A stretch of DNA of 64,000 nt from Streptomyces antimycoticus (GCF_005405925.1 NZ_BJHV01000001.1:5952001-6016000), one strand, 5' to 3'. Counted from the stretch's first letter, positions 31,725 to 42,448 are shown. Notes: generated by a model from the letters alone, not told the origin. Translations and numbers: made by a program.

Positions 31725-32391
31725 TGGGCATCCCCGGATCCGGCCTGGCCAAGGGCCTGGCCGTCACCCTCCGCACGATGACCCGGAAGTCGCACACCGC
31801 GCAGTATCCGGACGCGCAGCCCGAGCTGCCGCCCCGCACCCGCGGGGTGATCGGGCTGTTCGAGGAGAACTGCACGGTCTGCATGCTGTGCGCCCGCGAA
31901 TGCCCTGACTGGTGCATCTATATCGACTCGCACAAGGAGACCGTCCCCCGGCCGCTCCGGGCGGGCGCGAGCGCAGCCGCAATGTGCTGGACCGGTTCGC
32001 GATCGACTTCGCCCTGTGCATGTACTGCGGTATCTGCATCGAGGTGTGTCCTTTCGACGCGCTCTTCTGGTCGCCGGAGTTCGAGTACGCGGAGGAGGAC
32101 ATCCGCGATCTCACCCATGAGCGGGACAAGCTCCGCGAGTGGATGTGGACGGTGCCCGCGCCGCCCGCGCTGGACCCGCGTGCGGAGGAGCCCAAGGAGG
32201 TCGGTGCCGCCCGTAAGGCCGCCGACAAGCTCGCCGCCGCGGAGGCCGCGGCCGCCGCCGAGGCGGAACGCGCCTCCGGCACGAGCGACGGGCCCAACGC
32301 GACCAACGGGCCCAACGCGACCAACGGGCCCAACGCGAGCGACGGCACCAACGCCACCGACGGATCCGACGGAAACGGAGCCGCCACGTGA
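31724..32391 (+). CDS. nuoI: NADH-quinone oxidoreductase subunit I, second operon (apparent frameshift)
   Basis: Ferredoxin-like subunit with two [4Fe-4S] clusters: [15 protein letters not shown] and [15 protein letters not shown]. The frame breaks in CCCCC at 31945-31949, between the two clusters. One added C gives [20 protein letters not shown] and a 222-residue protein. Since both halves are fully conserved, a sequencing error is the likely cause. The C-terminus carries Asn/Gly/Thr-rich repeats (PNATNG) encoded by an 18-bp tandem repeat. ATG 31724 overlaps the nuoH stop. Confidence 0.88.
32287..32346 (+). repeat. 18-bp tandem repeat in the 3' end of nuoI
   Basis: The unit GGGCCCAACGCGACCAAC occurs three times, the last copy with one change, and a weaker fourth follows, giving [18 protein letters not shown] and TNATDG in the protein. 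Copy number probably varies between strains by replication slippage. Confidence 0.75.
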
Positions 32392-32972
32392 GTCCCGCGG
32401 TCCACCTGGCCGCCACCGGCCACGGGTTCCTGTCGCCGACCGGCGTCGAGATCGCCTTCCTGCTGGTGGGCATCGCGACCCTCGGCGCGGCCGTCCTCAC
32501 CGTCACCACCAAGCAACTGGTGCACGCCGCCCTGTGGCTGGTGGTGGCGCTCGGCGGCATCGCCGTGGAGTACCTCCTGCTCACGGCGGAGTTCATCGCC
32601 TGGGTGCAGGTGCTGATCTACGTCGGCTCCGTCGTCGTCCTCCTCCTCTTCGGGCTGATGCTCACCAAGGCGCCCATCGGCCCTTCCCCGGACGCCGATT
32701 CGGGCAACCGCCCGGCCGCGCTCGCGGTGGCCGTGGCCGCCGCGGGCGTCCTGGTGTGGGTGGTCGTGGACGCCTTCCGAACCACCTGGATCGAGCTCGA
32801 CAAGGGCGTCCAGGGCTCCACCGCCGTCTCCGGTGAGAGCCTCTTCCGCCACTGGGTGCTGCCGTTCGAGGCGCTGTCCGTGCTTCTCCTCGCCGCGCTC
32901 GTGGGCGCGATCGTCCTGTCCCGTAAGACCGCCGAACCCCGGGACGCCCTGAGCGGCAAGGAGAAGCGCTGA
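32388..32972 (+). CDS. nuoJ: NADH-quinone oxidoreductase subunit J, second operon
   Basis: 194 residues with five membrane helices. [20 protein letters not shown] and [20 protein letters not shown] match NuoJ, which links the quinone module to the antiporter subunits. GTG 32388 overlaps the nuoI stop and the stop overlaps the nuoK ATG. The C-terminal tail is short and polar. Intact. Confidence 0.93.
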   Translation: MSPAVHLAATGHGFLSPTGVEIAFLLVGIATLGAAVLTVTTKQLVHAALWLVVALGGIAVEYLLLTAEFIAWVQVLIYVGSVVVLLLFGLMLTKAPIGPSPDADSGNRPAALAVAVAAAGVLVWVVVDAFRTTWIELDKGVQGSTAVSGESLFRHWVLPFEALSVLLLAALVGAIVLSRKTAEPRDALSGKEKR

Positions 32973-33372
32973 TGCATCTCGCCTACCCCGCCGTGCTCGC
33001 CGTCCTCCTCTTCTGCACCGGCCTGTACGGCGTCCTCGCCCGCCGCAACGCGATTCTGATGCTGATGTCGGTCGAGCTGATGCTCAACGCCGTCAACCTC
33101 AACCTCGTCGCCTTCGACGTCTGGCTCCGCGACACCCTGCACGCGGGCCAGGCACTGACCCTCTTCACCATCGCCATCGCCGCCGCCGAGATCGGCATCG
33201 GCCTCGCCATCGTCCTCCTCGTCCACCGCAACCGCGGCACCGCCGACGTCGACAAGCTCCGGGACCTGGCCGACCCCCCGTCGGACGGCCAGGACCCGAT
33301 GGACGACAGCATGGCAGCCCCCCTGACAACGACGCCGACCAGGCACGACGCGCCCGGAGGCAGACCGCGTGA
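32972..33372 (+). CDS. nuoK: NADH-quinone oxidoreductase subunit K, second operon (apparent frameshift near the end)
   Basis: The first 95 residues are a normal NuoK: three helices, with the two conserved glutamates in [20 protein letters not shown] and [19 protein letters not shown]. In the sequence as given the frame runs on to 33607 through the start of nuoL, giving 211 residues with an arginine/proline-rich end. Adding one C to the six at 33318-33323 instead gives [17 protein letters not shown] and a stop overlapping the nuoL GTG (GTGA), matching every other junction in the operon. The break is in a poorly conserved tail and would not destroy function even if real. Confidence 0.88.
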
Positions 33373-35387
33373 CGACCACGACCGCCGCCGTTCTCGTCCC
33401 CCTCCTGCCCTTCCTCGGCGCCGCCGCCGGGCTTCTGCTGGGCCGCCGCGCCCCCGGTTTCGTCCGCCCCCTCGCCGTGCTGCCGACCCTCGCCGCGGCC
33501 GGTCTCGCCGTGCTTGTCGCCGTACGGCAGGGCGGGGGAGCGGGTGGCGGTACGGCCCCGCTCACCGCCGCGACCCGGCTCGCCGACACCGGCTCGGTCC
33601 CCATTGACCTCGCCCTGCAGGTCGACGGGTTCGCCGCCCTGGTCGCGGTCCTCGTCGCCGTCGTCGCCTGCTGTGTGCAGATCTACTCGACCGGCTATCT
33701 GCGGGACGACCCCCGCTACCCCTCCTACGCCGCGCTCGTCTCCCTTTTCACCGCCGCGATGCTCCTGGTCGTCTACGCCGACGACCTGATCGTGTTGCTC
33801 ATCGGCTGGGAGATCATGGGCATCTGCTCGTACTTCCTGGTGGGCCACTACTGGGAGACCGCGGCCGCGCGCTCGGCGTCCCTGAAGGCGTTCCTGGTCA
33901 CCAAGCTCGGCGACGTCCCGTTCCTGATCGGCATCTTCGCGCTCGCGGGCGACACCGGCACGTTCCGCATCAGCGAGATCCACACCCGGCTGACCTCCGA
34001 GACCGCCGGGGTGCCACTGGACCACCCCACCCTGATCGCGCTGCTGCTGCTGGCCGGGGTCGCGGGCAAGTCCGCGCAGTTCCCGCTGCACACCTGGCTG
34101 CCGGACGCGATGGCCGGCCCCACACCGGTCTCCGCGCTGATCCACGCGGCCACCATGGTCGCCGCCGGTGTCTTTGTCGTGGCCCGGCTGCTGCCCGTCT
34201 TCGCCTCCTCCGCCGCCGCGCTCGCCGTACTGGCCGCCATGGCGGCCGTGACGATGGTCGGCTCGGCGCTCGCCGCGCTCGCCCAGGACGACATCAAACG
34301 CGTCCTCGCCTACTCGACCGTCGGTCAACTCGGCTATATGACGGGCGCGCTGGCCGTCGACGACCGCGGCGCAGCCGTCTTCCACCTCATCACCCACGGT
34401 GCGTTCAAGGCGCTGCTCTTCCTCGGCGCGGGCGTGGTGATCCACGCCGCGGGCAGCAACTCCCTCGCTGCCATGTCCCGGATGAGCGGCCTCTCCCAGC
34501 GCATCCCCGACGCCTTCTGGACGATGACGGTCGCGCTGCTCGCGCTCGCCGCCATCCCGCCCTTCGCGGGCTTCTTCTCCAAGGAGGCCGTCCTCGGCAC
34601 GGCCGAGCACGCCGCGACCGGCCACACCCCCGGCGTCCCGACGGGCGTCGGCTGGACCGTCCTCCTCGCCGGTCTCCTTACCGCGCTCCTCACCGCGGGA
34701 TACGCGGCCCGGCTGTGGCTGCTCGCCTTCCGCGGCCGGGGCGAGCCCGTCCCCGACCACGGCAAGCAGCCGGTGGCCATGAACGTCGTCCTGTGGGTGC
34801 TGTTCATCCCCACGGCCGCCCTCGGCCTCGCCTACGGCACGCTGCCCGACTGGTTCGACGGCGAGACGCTCACCCCGACCCTCACCACCTCCGTCCTCGG
34901 CACCGGGCTGGCCCTGGTCGGCGTCCTCGTCATGTACGGCGCCTGGCGGCACCGCTCGGCCCGGGCCGCCCGCGTCCCGCTCGGCGCGGTGGCCGCCCAC
35001 CCCGAAGCCGCCGACGCCGTCTCCGAGGCCGAGGCCATCGCCACCCACGAGGCGGCCTACGGCTCCATCGCGGGCGCCAGCGACCCCGCCGACCCCGGGC
35101 GGCTGCTCCTGGGCCCGCTGCACCGCCACGCGGCCGTCGGCTTCCACCTCGACGCCGTCTACAGCGCCCTGTTCGTCCGGCCCGTGCGGGCCGCCGCCCG
35201 GCTCGTCCGCTTCCTCGACCGCGAGGTCGTCGAGACGTATGTACGCGGCGCGGGGGGTGCGCCCCGCCTGCTCGGCGCGGCCGTCCGCCGCGCCCAGACC
35301 GGCAATGTGCAGACCTACCTCGGCGCGCTGCTCGCGGGCTCCCTCGTCCTGGCAGTGGCCGCCGTCCTCGTCGCAGCGGGAGCCTGA
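33369..35387 (+). CDS. nuoL: NADH-quinone oxidoreductase subunit L, second operon
   Basis: 672 residues. Antiporter-like subunit with the long lateral helix near the C-terminus. Conserved charged positions are present in [20 protein letters not shown] and [20 protein letters not shown], plus [22 protein letters not shown] 33369 is followed by [20 protein letters not shown]. The C-terminal 30 residues form the last membrane helix. Intact; three bases separate it from nuoM. Confidence 0.96.
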   Translation: MTTTTAAVLVPLLPFLGAAAGLLLGRRAPGFVRPLAVLPTLAAAGLAVLVAVRQGGGAGGGTAPLTAATRLADTGSVPIDLALQVDGFAALVAVLVAVVACCVQIYSTGYLRDDPRYPSYAALVSLFTAAMLLVVYADDLIVLLIGWEIMGICSYFLVGHYWETAAARSASLKAFLVTKLGDVPFLIGIFALAGDTGTFRISEIHTRLTSETAGVPLDHPTLIALLLLAGVAGKSAQFPLHTWLPDAMAGPTPVSALIHAATMVAAGVFVVARLLPVFASSAAALAVLAAMAAVTMVGSALAALAQDDIKRVLAYSTVGQLGYMTGALAVDDRGAAVFHLITHGAFKALLFLGAGVVIHAAGSNSLAAMSRMSGLSQRIPDAFWTMTVALLALAAIPPFAGFFSKEAVLGTAEHAATGHTPGVPTGVGWTVLLAGLLTALLTAGYAARLWLLAFRGRGEPVPDHGKQPVAMNVVLWVLFIPTAALGLAYGTLPDWFDGETLTPTLTTSVLGTGLALVGVLVMYGAWRHRSARAARVPLGAVAAHPEAADAVSEAEAIATHEAAYGSIAGASDPADPGRLLLGPLHRHAAVGFHLDAVYSALFVRPVRAAARLVRFLDREVVETYVRGAGGAPRLLGAAVRRAQTGNVQTYLGALLAGSLVLAVAAVLVAAGA

Positions 35388-35390
35388 CCC

Positions 35391-37003
35391 GTGAACCACA
35401 CCGTCCAGCAACTCCTCCTCGCCGCCCTGGTCGTGCTCCCCCTGCTCGGCAGCGCCGCCGCCCTGCTCCCGGCCCCGCCCGGGCTGCGCGGCCGCGGGCC
35501 GGACCAGGCCGTGCTGCGCCACGGCGTGACCGTCACCGGAGTGGTGCTCGCCGCCGCCATCGCCCTGGCCGCCGGTTTCGACCACGACCACCCGGCCAGG
35601 ATGCAGGCCCAGACGGACATCGGCTGGATCCCGGCGCTGGACATCCGCATCCACCTCGGCGTCGACGGCGTCTCGCTGCCGCTGCTCGTGCTGACCGCGC
35701 TGCTGACCTTCCTCAGCGCGCTCTACGCCTACTTCAACCGGCCCTCCGGGCCGTCCCCCAAGGCCTTCGTCGCGCTGCTGCTGCTCCTGGAGTCCGGCAC
35801 CCTGGCCAGCTTCGCGGTGCTGGACCTGATGCTGTTCTTCCTGGCGTTCGAGATGGTCCTCATCCCGATGTACTTCCTCATCAACCGGTGGGGCAGCGGC
35901 GAACGGGAGCGCGCCGCCTGGCGGTTCATCCTCTACACGCTGCTCGGCTCCGTCGTCATGCTGCTCGGCCTCCTCCTCGTCGGACTGGGGGGCGGCACCT
36001 TCGACATGGTGGCGCTCGCCACCACTGCATCCGATAGCACCTCCGGCGCGGGGGCTCCGGGCTCAGCCACACCACCCAGCTGATCGCGGCCCTCGCCATC
36101 ATCGTCGGACTCGCCGTCAAGGCCCCCATGTGGCCGCTGCACAGCTGGCTGCCCGACGCCCATACCGCCGCCCCCACCGTCGGCTCGGTGCTGCTGGCGG
36201 GCGTGCTGCTCAAGATGGGCACGTACGGGCTGGTCCGCATCGTGCTGCCGATGACCCCCGGGGCGGCCCACACCTACGCGCCCTACCTCGCCGCGTTCGC
36301 CGTGGTCGGCATCATCTACGGATCGCTCGCCTGCCTCGCCCTGGCCCGTACCGGCGCCAAGGGCGACCTCAAGCGCCTGATCGCCTACTCCTCCGTCGGC
36401 CATATGGGCTTCGTGCTGCTGGGTATCGCGACCCTCACCCCCACCGGGGTGAACGGCGCGCTCTTCGCCAACATCGCCCACGGCCTGATCACCGGCCTGC
36501 TCTTCTTCCTCGTCGGCGCCCTCAAGGACCGCTCCGGCACCACCGACCTCGACCAGCTCGCGGGCACCAGCGGCGCCGCCCTGTACGGCAGGGCGCCGCG
36601 CCTGGGCGGACTGCTCGCCTTCGGCGCCGTGGCCTCCCTGGGGCTGCCCGGACTCGCCGGGTTCTGGGGCGAGATGCTCGCCATGTTCGGGGCTTTCGAC
36701 CCCGCGGACGGGCTCAGCCGCCCGGCGTATCTCACCTATATGGCGCTCGCCGGCCTCGGCACCCTGCTCACCGCCGCCTACATGCTCATCGTCGTACGGC
36801 GCGTCTGCATGGGCGACCATCCGATCGAGCCCCGCATCGGCACCGAGCCCGAGCGGCCCGCACTCGCCGACGTCCACGGCCATGAATTCGCCGCCTGGAG
36901 CCCCCTGGTGGCGCTCACCGTCCTCGCCGGACTGTGGCCCGCGGCCCTCCTCGGCCTCACCGACCCGGCCGTGCAGCAGCTCCTCGCGGGAGGCAACCGA
37001 TGA
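35391..37003 (+). CDS. nuoM: NADH-quinone oxidoreductase subunit M, second operon (apparent frameshift)
   Basis: The N-terminal part has the helix-5 glutamate (MLFFLAFEMVLIPMYFLINR); the C-terminal part has the lysine (AVKAPMWPLHSWLPDAHTAA) and GDLKRLIAYSSVGHMGF. They are in different frames. Adding one G to the five at 36050-36054 joins them through GAGGSGLSHTTQLIAAL, giving 537 residues, the normal length. Without repair the first frame stops at 36083. GTG 35391; the stop overlaps the nuoN ATG. Confidence 0.88.
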
Positions 37004-38559
37004 CTGCGAACGCCACGAGCCTGGCCACCAGCCTCGTCCAGTCCGTCGACTGGCTCGCCGTCGCACCGCCCACGATCGCGGCCCTGGCCGGCCTCGCCGT
37101 CCTCGTCGCGGACCTCTTCCTGCCCGAGCGCAGGAAGCATCTGCTGGGCTGGGGAGCGATAGCGGGACTGGCCCTGGCCGCGCTCGCCCTGCTGCCGCTG
37201 CTGGACGGCGACCGCTCCACCTTCTGCCTGACCAGCGGCGCCCACGCCTGCAGCTATACGGCCGACACCTTCGCCCTCGTCATCCAGTTCCTCGTGCTCG
37301 GCGGGGCGCTGCTCACCGGGCTGCTGTCCTTCAGCTCCCTCGACGATCTCAAACTTCCCGCGGGCGAATTCTGGTTCCTGCTGCTGTCCTCGGCCGCCGG
37401 GGCGGCCCTGCTGCCCGCCTCCCGCGATCTGGCGACCCTGGTCATCGCCCTCGAAGTGGCCTCGCTCCCGGCCTTCGCCCTGGTGGGCCTGCGCCGCGGC
37501 GACCGCCTGTCCTCCGAGGCCGCGCTGAAGTTCTTCCTCTCCTCGGTCACCGCGACCGCCGTGATGCTGCTCGGCGTCAGCTTCGTCTACGCCGCCACCG
37601 GCAGCCTCCATCTGTCCCGGATCGCGGATGCCCTCACCCATGTCGACCCACGGCTCGACACGCTCGCCCAGGCGGGGGTCGTGCTCACCCTGGTGGGCTT
37701 CGCGTTCAAGACCGCCGCCGTGCCCTTCCACTTCTGGGTGCCCGACACCTACGTCGGCGCCCCCGTGCCCGTCGCGGCGTATCTGTCCGTCGTCGGTAAG
37801 GCGGTCGGCTTCTCCGGCCTCATCCTGGTGACCGTCCTCGCCTTCCCCTCCTACGCCGATGTGTGGGGCCCGGCCGTCGCCATCCTGGCCGCCCTCACCA
37901 TGACCGCGGGGAACGCCGCGGCGCTGCGCCAGCGCCCGGAGCGCGCCTTCAGCGCCGTGCGCCTGCTCGCCTGGTCCTCCGTCGCCCAGGCGGGCTATCT
38001 GTTGGTCCCGATCGCCGCGGCCGGCTACGCCGACTCCGGCAAGGACGCCTCCCGCGCCATCGGCTCCACCGTCGCGTACGCCCTGATGTACGCGGCCGTG
38101 AACCTCGGCGCGTTCGCCGTGGCCGCCCTGGTGGCCCGTACGAGCCCGGCCAACCGCCTCACCGACTACCGCGGGCTGTACGCGGCCCGCCCGGCCGCCG
38201 CCCTGGCCCTGGCCTTCTTCCTGCTGTGCCTGGCCGGGCTGCCCCCGGGCGTCATCGGGCTCTTCGCGAAGGTGACCGTCTTCTCGGCGGCCGTGGACGC
38301 GGGGCTGGGCTGGCTCGCGGTGGTGATGGCGCTCAACGTGGTCGTGGCGCTCTACTACTACCTCCAGTGGACGGCGGTGCTCTTCCGCGCCCCCGAGCCC
38401 GCCGCCGGGGCGGAGCCCGCACCCGCGGCCGGGGCGGCCGTCGCCCGCCCGCGCGCCGTTCCCCTTACGGCCGCCATCGGCCTCACCGCGGTCGCCGGCA
38501 TCGCCCTCTCCGGCGCCCCGCAGCTCGTCCTGCGGTTCGCCTCGGAGAGCCTGCTGTAA
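37000..38559 (+). CDS. nuoN: NADH-quinone oxidoreductase subunit N, second operon
   Basis: 519 residues, last gene of the second complex I operon. The glutamate is in [20 protein letters not shown] and the lysine in [36 protein letters not shown] is the helix-8 region. ATG 37000 follows GGGAGG and overlaps the nuoM stop; an open frame back to 36934 belongs to the nuoM overlap and is not used. The protein is clearly diverged from the nuoN at 2.0 kb, so the second operon is an old paralogue, not a recent copy. Confidence 0.95.
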   Translation: MTANATSLATSLVQSVDWLAVAPPTIAALAGLAVLVADLFLPERRKHLLGWGAIAGLALAALALLPLLDGDRSTFCLTSGAHACSYTADTFALVIQFLVLGGALLTGLLSFSSLDDLKLPAGEFWFLLLSSAAGAALLPASRDLATLVIALEVASLPAFALVGLRRGDRLSSEAALKFFLSSVTATAVMLLGVSFVYAATGSLHLSRIADALTHVDPRLDTLAQAGVVLTLVGFAFKTAAVPFHFWVPDTYVGAPVPVAAYLSVVGKAVGFSGLILVTVLAFPSYADVWGPAVAILAALTMTAGNAAALRQRPERAFSAVRLLAWSSVAQAGYLLVPIAAAGYADSGKDASRAIGSTVAYALMYAAVNLGAFAVAALVARTSPANRLTDYRGLYAARPAAALALAFFLLCLAGLPPGVIGLFAKVTVFSAAVDAGLGWLAVVMALNVVVALYYYLQWTAVLFRAPEPAAGAEPAPAAGAAVARPRAVPLTAAIGLTAVAGIALSGAPQLVLRFASESLL

Positions 38560-38761
38560 CCGCTCCCGCGACGCCGTAACCGCTCCCGCGTCCGCGTCCG
38601 CCTCACGGCCGCCATGGGCCTCAACACCGGCCGCGCGGCCGCACCCGTGTGCACAAGGGAACTGGTGCCCTTCGCCTGGCGTTGACTTTTTCAGGAGGGT
38701 CCACTGGAAGGTGGAGACACCAGGCAAAGCGTTCCCCTGCGGCACAACGGGAGGGCACACA

Positions 38762-39625
38762 GTGCACCGCCGGCACAACGGGCTGAAGACCGCCGTACTC
38801 CTCGGTGGTCTGTCCGCGATCATCATCCTCATCGGCAGTCTCTTCGGCCGTACCGGGCTGATCATCGCGGTCGTCGTCGCACTCGGGACCAACGCGTACG
38901 CCTACTGGAACAGTGACAAGCTGGCCCTGCGCGCGATGCGCGCCCGCCCCGTCAGCGAGTTCGAGGCACCGGCTCTGTACCGCATGGTGCGCGAGCTCTC
39001 CACGGCCGCGCGCCAGCCGATGCCCCGGCTCTACATCTCCCCGACCGAGGCCCCCAACGCCTTCGCGACCGGCCGCAACCCCCGTAACGCGGCGGTCTGC
39101 TGCACGGACGGCATTCTGCGGCTGCTGGACGAGCGCGAGCTGCGCGGGGTCCTCGGCCATGAGCTCAGCCATGTCTACAACCGCGACATCCTGATCTCCT
39201 CGATCGCGGGCGCGCTCGCCAGCGTCGTCATGTTCCTGGTGAACTTCGCCTGGCTGATCCCGATGGGCCGGTCCGACGACGACGAGGGCCCCGGCTTCGT
39301 CGGCATGCTGCTGATCATGCTTCTCGGGCCGCTCGCGGCCTCCATCATCCAGCTCGCCGTGAGCCGCTCCCGCGAATACGAGGCCGACGCCTCCGGCGCC
39401 CAGCTCACCGGCGACCCCCTGGCCCTCGCCAGCGCCCTGCGCAAGCTCGAAGCCGGTACGAAGCAGCTTCCGCTGCCGCCCGAGCCCCGCCTGGAGACCG
39501 CCAGCCACCTGATGATCGCCAACCCGTTCCGGGCCGGTGAGGGCATGGCCAAGCTCTTCTCGACCCACCCGCCCATGCGGGAGCGCATCGCCCGACTCGA
39601 GCAGATGGCAGGACACCAGCCGTGA
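38762..39625 (+). CDS. htpX: HtpX-type membrane zinc metalloprotease
   Basis: 287 residues. The zinc site is LGHELSHV (H133, E134, H137) with a third ligand in [13 protein letters not shown]. Two N-terminal helices ([20 protein letters not shown] in part) and two more around residue 165-200 anchor it. HtpX degrades misfolded membrane proteins. GTG 38762 was preferred because GGGAGG lies just upstream and the conserved start [12 protein letters not shown] begins there; an ATG at 38711 in frame adds 17 unconserved residues. Overlaps the next gene by 4 bases (GTGA). Confidence 0.92.
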   Translation: MHRRHNGLKTAVLLGGLSAIIILIGSLFGRTGLIIAVVVALGTNAYAYWNSDKLALRAMRARPVSEFEAPALYRMVRELSTAARQPMPRLYISPTEAPNAFATGRNPRNAAVCCTDGILRLLDERELRGVLGHELSHVYNRDILISSIAGALASVVMFLVNFAWLIPMGRSDDDEGPGFVGMLLIMLLGPLAASIIQLAVSRSREYEADASGAQLTGDPLALASALRKLEAGTKQLPLPPEPRLETASHLMIANPFRAGEGMAKLFSTHPPMRERIARLEQMAGHQP

Positions 39626-40013
39626 AAACCCTCCTGAACCTCATCTGGCTGCTCTTCGCCGGCCTCTGGATGGCGATCCTCTACGTCTTCGCCGGGGTGC
39701 TCCTCTTCCTGACGATCATCGGCATCCCCCTCGCGTTCGCCTCCTGGCGCATCGCCGGCTTCGCCCTGTGGCCCTTCGGCCGCACCGCCGTCCCCCGTCC
39801 CGGCGCCGGAGCCCCCTCCTGCGTCGGCAACGTCCTGTGGCTCATCCTCGCGGGCTGGTGGCTGGCGCTCGGCCACCTGCTCACCGGCGTCGCCCTCTGC
39901 GTCACGATCATCGGCATCCCGCTGGGCCTGGCCAACTTCAAGCTCATCCCGATCTCCCTGGCCCCCTCGGCGTCGACATCGTCCCCACCGACCAGCCCTT
40001 CGGCCACCGCTGA
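39622..40013 (+). CDS. YccF-domain membrane protein (apparent frameshift near the end)
   Basis: Two repeated YccF units with four helices: [59 protein letters not shown] and [20 protein letters not shown]. The family's function is unknown. As given, the frame continues to 40095 with an unrelated Ser/Pro-rich end. Adding one C to the five at 39962-39966 gives [18 protein letters not shown] and a stop at 40011-40013, the expected 130 residues. GTG 39622 overlaps the htpX stop, so the two are co-translated. Confidence 0.85.
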
Positions 40014-40085
40014 CCTGCCCGCCGATAACGCCAGGGGCGGCACGGCCACGCCGCACCGCCCCTGCCGCACCGGTCCGAGTGCTGC

Positions 40086-40574
40086 CTACCGGTAGTTCAC
40101 GAACTGCACCGCGAAGTCCAGGTCCTTGCCCTTGAGCAGGGCGATCACGGCCTGCAGGTCATCCCGGCTCTTGGAGGTCACCCGCAGCTCCTCGCCCTGC
40201 ACCTGCGCCTTGACGCCCTTGGGCCCCTCATCGCGGATGATCTTGGCGACCTTCTTCGCGTTCTCCTGCGAGATCCCCTCCTGCAGCGAGGCGAAGATCT
40301 TGTACTCCTTGCCCGACGCCTGCGGCTCGCCCGCGTCCAGGGCCTTCAGCGAGATCCCGCGCTTGACCAGCTTGGACTGGAAGACGTCGAGGATCGCCTT
40401 GACCCGCTCCTCGGAGTTGGCTCGCATCTCGATCCGCTCGCCCGACCACTCGATCGAGGCGCCGACGTTCTTGAAGTCGTAGCGCTGGGAGATCTCGCGG
40501 CTCGCCTGGTTCAGAGCGTTGTCGACCTCCTGCCGCTCGACCTTCGAGACGATGTCGAAACTGGAGTCGGCCAT
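40086..40574 (-). CDS. yajQ: YajQ-family nucleotide-binding protein
   Basis: 162 residues: [20 protein letters not shown] at the start, [19 protein letters not shown], then [24 protein letters not shown] and VNYR at the end are all standard for YajQ. YajQ proteins bind nucleic acid or cyclic di-GMP; the role in Streptomyces is unclear. ATG 40574 is the conserved start; the frame is open to 40688 without conservation. Convergent with yccF. Confidence 0.93.
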   Translation of the reverse strand: MADSSFDIVSKVERQEVDNALNQASREISQRYDFKNVGASIEWSGERIEMRANSEERVKAILDVFQSKLVKRGISLKALDAGEPQASGKEYKIFASLQEGISQENAKKVAKIIRDEGPKGVKAQVQGEELRVTSKSRDDLQAVIALLKGKDLDFAVQFVNYR

Positions 40575-40763
40575 CTTGAGTTGGCTCCTCGTACGTAGAT
40601 CCGTCAGTGGCACGGCCCAGCGGACCGCTCCAGCCAGCCTAGCGATCTCGGCCATGATCCAGAGGCGATCAACCGGGTGGCGAAGCACCCCCGCGCATCA
40701 GGTATTGTTTACGTCGTTGCCAGGGAGCAGCACCGCGAGAGCGGGGCACCTGGCCACATCCCA

Positions 40764-40846
40764 GGCGGTGTGCCCGAGTGGCCAATGGGAGCGGACTGTA
40801 AATCCGTCGGCTTAGCCTACCCAGGTTCGAATCCTGGCGCCGCCAC
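40764..40846 (+). tRNA. tRNA-Tyr (GTA)
   Basis: The acceptor stem GGCGGTG pairs with CGCCGCC. The anticodon GTA is at 40798-40800 in ACTGTAAAT. The T arm is GGTTCGAATCC, and a long variable arm is present as expected for bacterial tRNA-Tyr. The 3' end of a tRNA-Tyr gene next to yajQ is, from established work, the integration site of the S. coelicolor element SLP1; here the site is unoccupied. Confidence 0.96.
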
Positions 40847-40851
40847 AGTGG

Positions 40852-40893
40852 AAAACGGCCCCGAGCTGCGGAAACGCAGCCAGGGGCCGTTTG
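40852..40893. terminator. Hairpin terminator between tRNA-Tyr and the glycosidase
   Basis: AAACGGCCCC at 40853 pairs with GGGGCCGTTT ending at 40892, enclosing a second stem GCTGCG-GAAA-CGCAGC. The T/A flanks on both sides suit a bidirectional terminator for the tRNA (plus) and the convergent GH30 gene (minus). Confidence 0.8.
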
Positions 40894-40933
40894 CTGTGTC
40901 AGGGGGGAGCGGGGACGCGGCCTCGCGCCGGGC

Positions 40934-42448
40934 CTAGGACTGGGTGCCGGTCCAGGTGAAGGTGGCGGAGGCCCGGGCGGGGAGCTGGTAGCTGAAGGAC
41001 TGGCTGCCCCAGTTGACCTTCAGGGTCTGCTGGCTGCCGGTGTCGTTGTAGGCGATCAGCGCCTTGGAGCCGTCCGGGTTCTTCCAGGCCACGTTCGGCA
41101 CCGTGGAGCTGGCGCTGGAGTCGATGCGGCGGGCTCCGGGCTTCACGAACTTCGTGAGGTGGCCCATCGTGTAGTACTCGACGGTGTAGTCCACCCGCCC
41201 GCTCTGGTTGTCGCCGTTGTGCACGGTGACCAGGCCGGTGCAGGTGTCGCAGCCGCCGTTGTGCGGGCCCTTGTTCTGGTCGACGGCGAGGCTCCACTTG
41301 ATCCAGCTCTTGCCCCAGTTGCGGGTGTAGTCGATCAGGTTGTGCATGTCCTCCTGCTGCTGATTGGCGATCCAGGTGCCGCCGGAGTGCTCGGTGTCGA
41401 AGGCGTCCACGTTCGGGTACTGGTTGTGGACGGTCGTCTGCTGGCCGACGTTGCCGCCGTAGCCGTGCCAGGCGATGCCGCCGAAGTTCGGGTGGTTGCG
41501 GATGGCGGCGTCGTCCACGACGGGCGCGCCGAAGCCCGCCCACTGGTCCCAGTTCCAGTCGAGGGCGAGCACCTTGGTCTTCAGGCCCGCGTTCGCCAGC
41601 TTGGGCAGCAGCTCACTCTTGGTGAAGTAGTTGAGCCCGGAGCCGTTCCACTGCATGGAGGGGTAGCCGGGGCAGCAGGTGGGCTCGTTCTGCACGGTCA
41701 CATAGTCGATCGGCACACCCCGGCTCTGGTACTCCTGGATGTACTTCACGAAGTAGTTCGCGTACGTGCCGTAGTACTGCGCCTCCAGCCAGCCCTGGTT
41801 GAGCTGGTCGTTGTCCTTCATCCAGGCCGGGGCGGTCCAGGGCGAGGCCATGACCTTCAGGGCCGGGTTGAGCTGCTTGGCCTGCTTGGTCAGCGGCAGG
41901 ACGTCGGCCAGGTCGTGGTCGATGGAGAACCTGGTGAGGCCGGGGTCGGTCTGCCCGGCCGGCACATCGTCGAAGGTGTAGCCGAAGCGGGCCAGGTCGG
42001 AGCCGCCGAGCGGGTTGCGCAGGAAGCTCACCCCGATGCCGTCCGTGGGCGAGAAGAGCTTGCGCATCACCTCGTCGCGGGTGCTCTGGCTCAGTGCGCC
42101 GCTGCTGTTGAACAGCCATGCGGCGGTGTCCGTGAACGACGCCCCGGCGCCCGAGAACTCCTGGTACGTCCTGGATTCGTCGACGGTGACGCTGCCACCC
42201 CCGCCCGAGCCGAACCGGGTGGGCGCCTGCTGCTCCAGGCCCTTCACGACGGTGCGGCCGTCGGAGCCGGAGGTGGTGGTCAGATAGACGTTGACGGTCT
42301 CGCCGGCCTTGGCCGAGCCGGCCTCGGCGGTCGTGGCGTCGGCCGGGGAGGTCAGCCATGGGCCGACGGCCACGGCGACCGCGGCCAGGGCGCTCACCAG
42401 GGCGGTGCGCGTCGTGCGGGGGGAACTCACGGATCTGAGGGATCTCAT
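40934..42448 (-). CDS. Secreted GH30-family glycoside hydrolase
   Basis: 504 residues with a signal peptide (basic start, Ala/Val-rich core, end near PADATTAEA). The fold is a (beta/alpha)8 barrel plus a beta domain. The acid/base glutamate is in DYVTVQNEPTCC and the nucleophile glutamate in DAFDTEHSGGTW; SPWTAPAWMKDNDQLNQGWL is typical of GH30 glucosylceramidase-like enzymes. A C-terminal beta segment (KVNWGSQSFSYQLPARASAT) closes the side domain. Likely substrates are beta-1,6-glucan or glucosylceramide, which sequence alone cannot settle. ATG 42448 follows GGAAAGG. Confidence 0.9.
   Translation of the reverse strand: MRSLRSVSSPRTTRTALVSALAAVAVAVGPWLTSPADATTAEAGSAKAGETVNVYLTTTSGSDGRTVVKGLEQQAPTRFGSGGGGSVTVDESRTYQEFSGAGASFTDTAAWLFNSSGALSQSTRDEVMRKLFSPTDGIGVSFLRNPLGGSDLARFGYTFDDVPAGQTDPGLTRFSIDHDLADVLPLTKQAKQLNPALKVMASPWTAPAWMKDNDQLNQGWLEAQYYGTYANYFVKYIQEYQSRGVPIDYVTVQNEPTCCPGYPSMQWNGSGLNYFTKSELLPKLANAGLKTKVLALDWNWDQWAGFGAPVVDDAAIRNHPNFGGIAWHGYGGNVGQQTTVHNQYPNVDAFDTEHSGGTWIANQQQEDMHNLIDYTRNWGKSWIKWSLAVDQNKGPHNGGCDTCTGLVTVHNGDNQSGRVDYTVEYYTMGHLTKFVKPGARRIDSSASSTVPNVAWKNPDGSKALIAYNDTGSQQTLKVNWGSQSFSYQLPARASATFTWTGTQS

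Noticed and set aside
32287..32350. CRISPR-like short repeats
   Set aside because: They are head-to-tail 18-bp units within a coding frame, without spacers.
32972..33607. NuoK as a genuine 211-residue protein with an Arg-rich tail
   Set aside because: The extra part overlaps nuoL in another frame, is low-complexity, and disappears when one C is added at 33318-33323.
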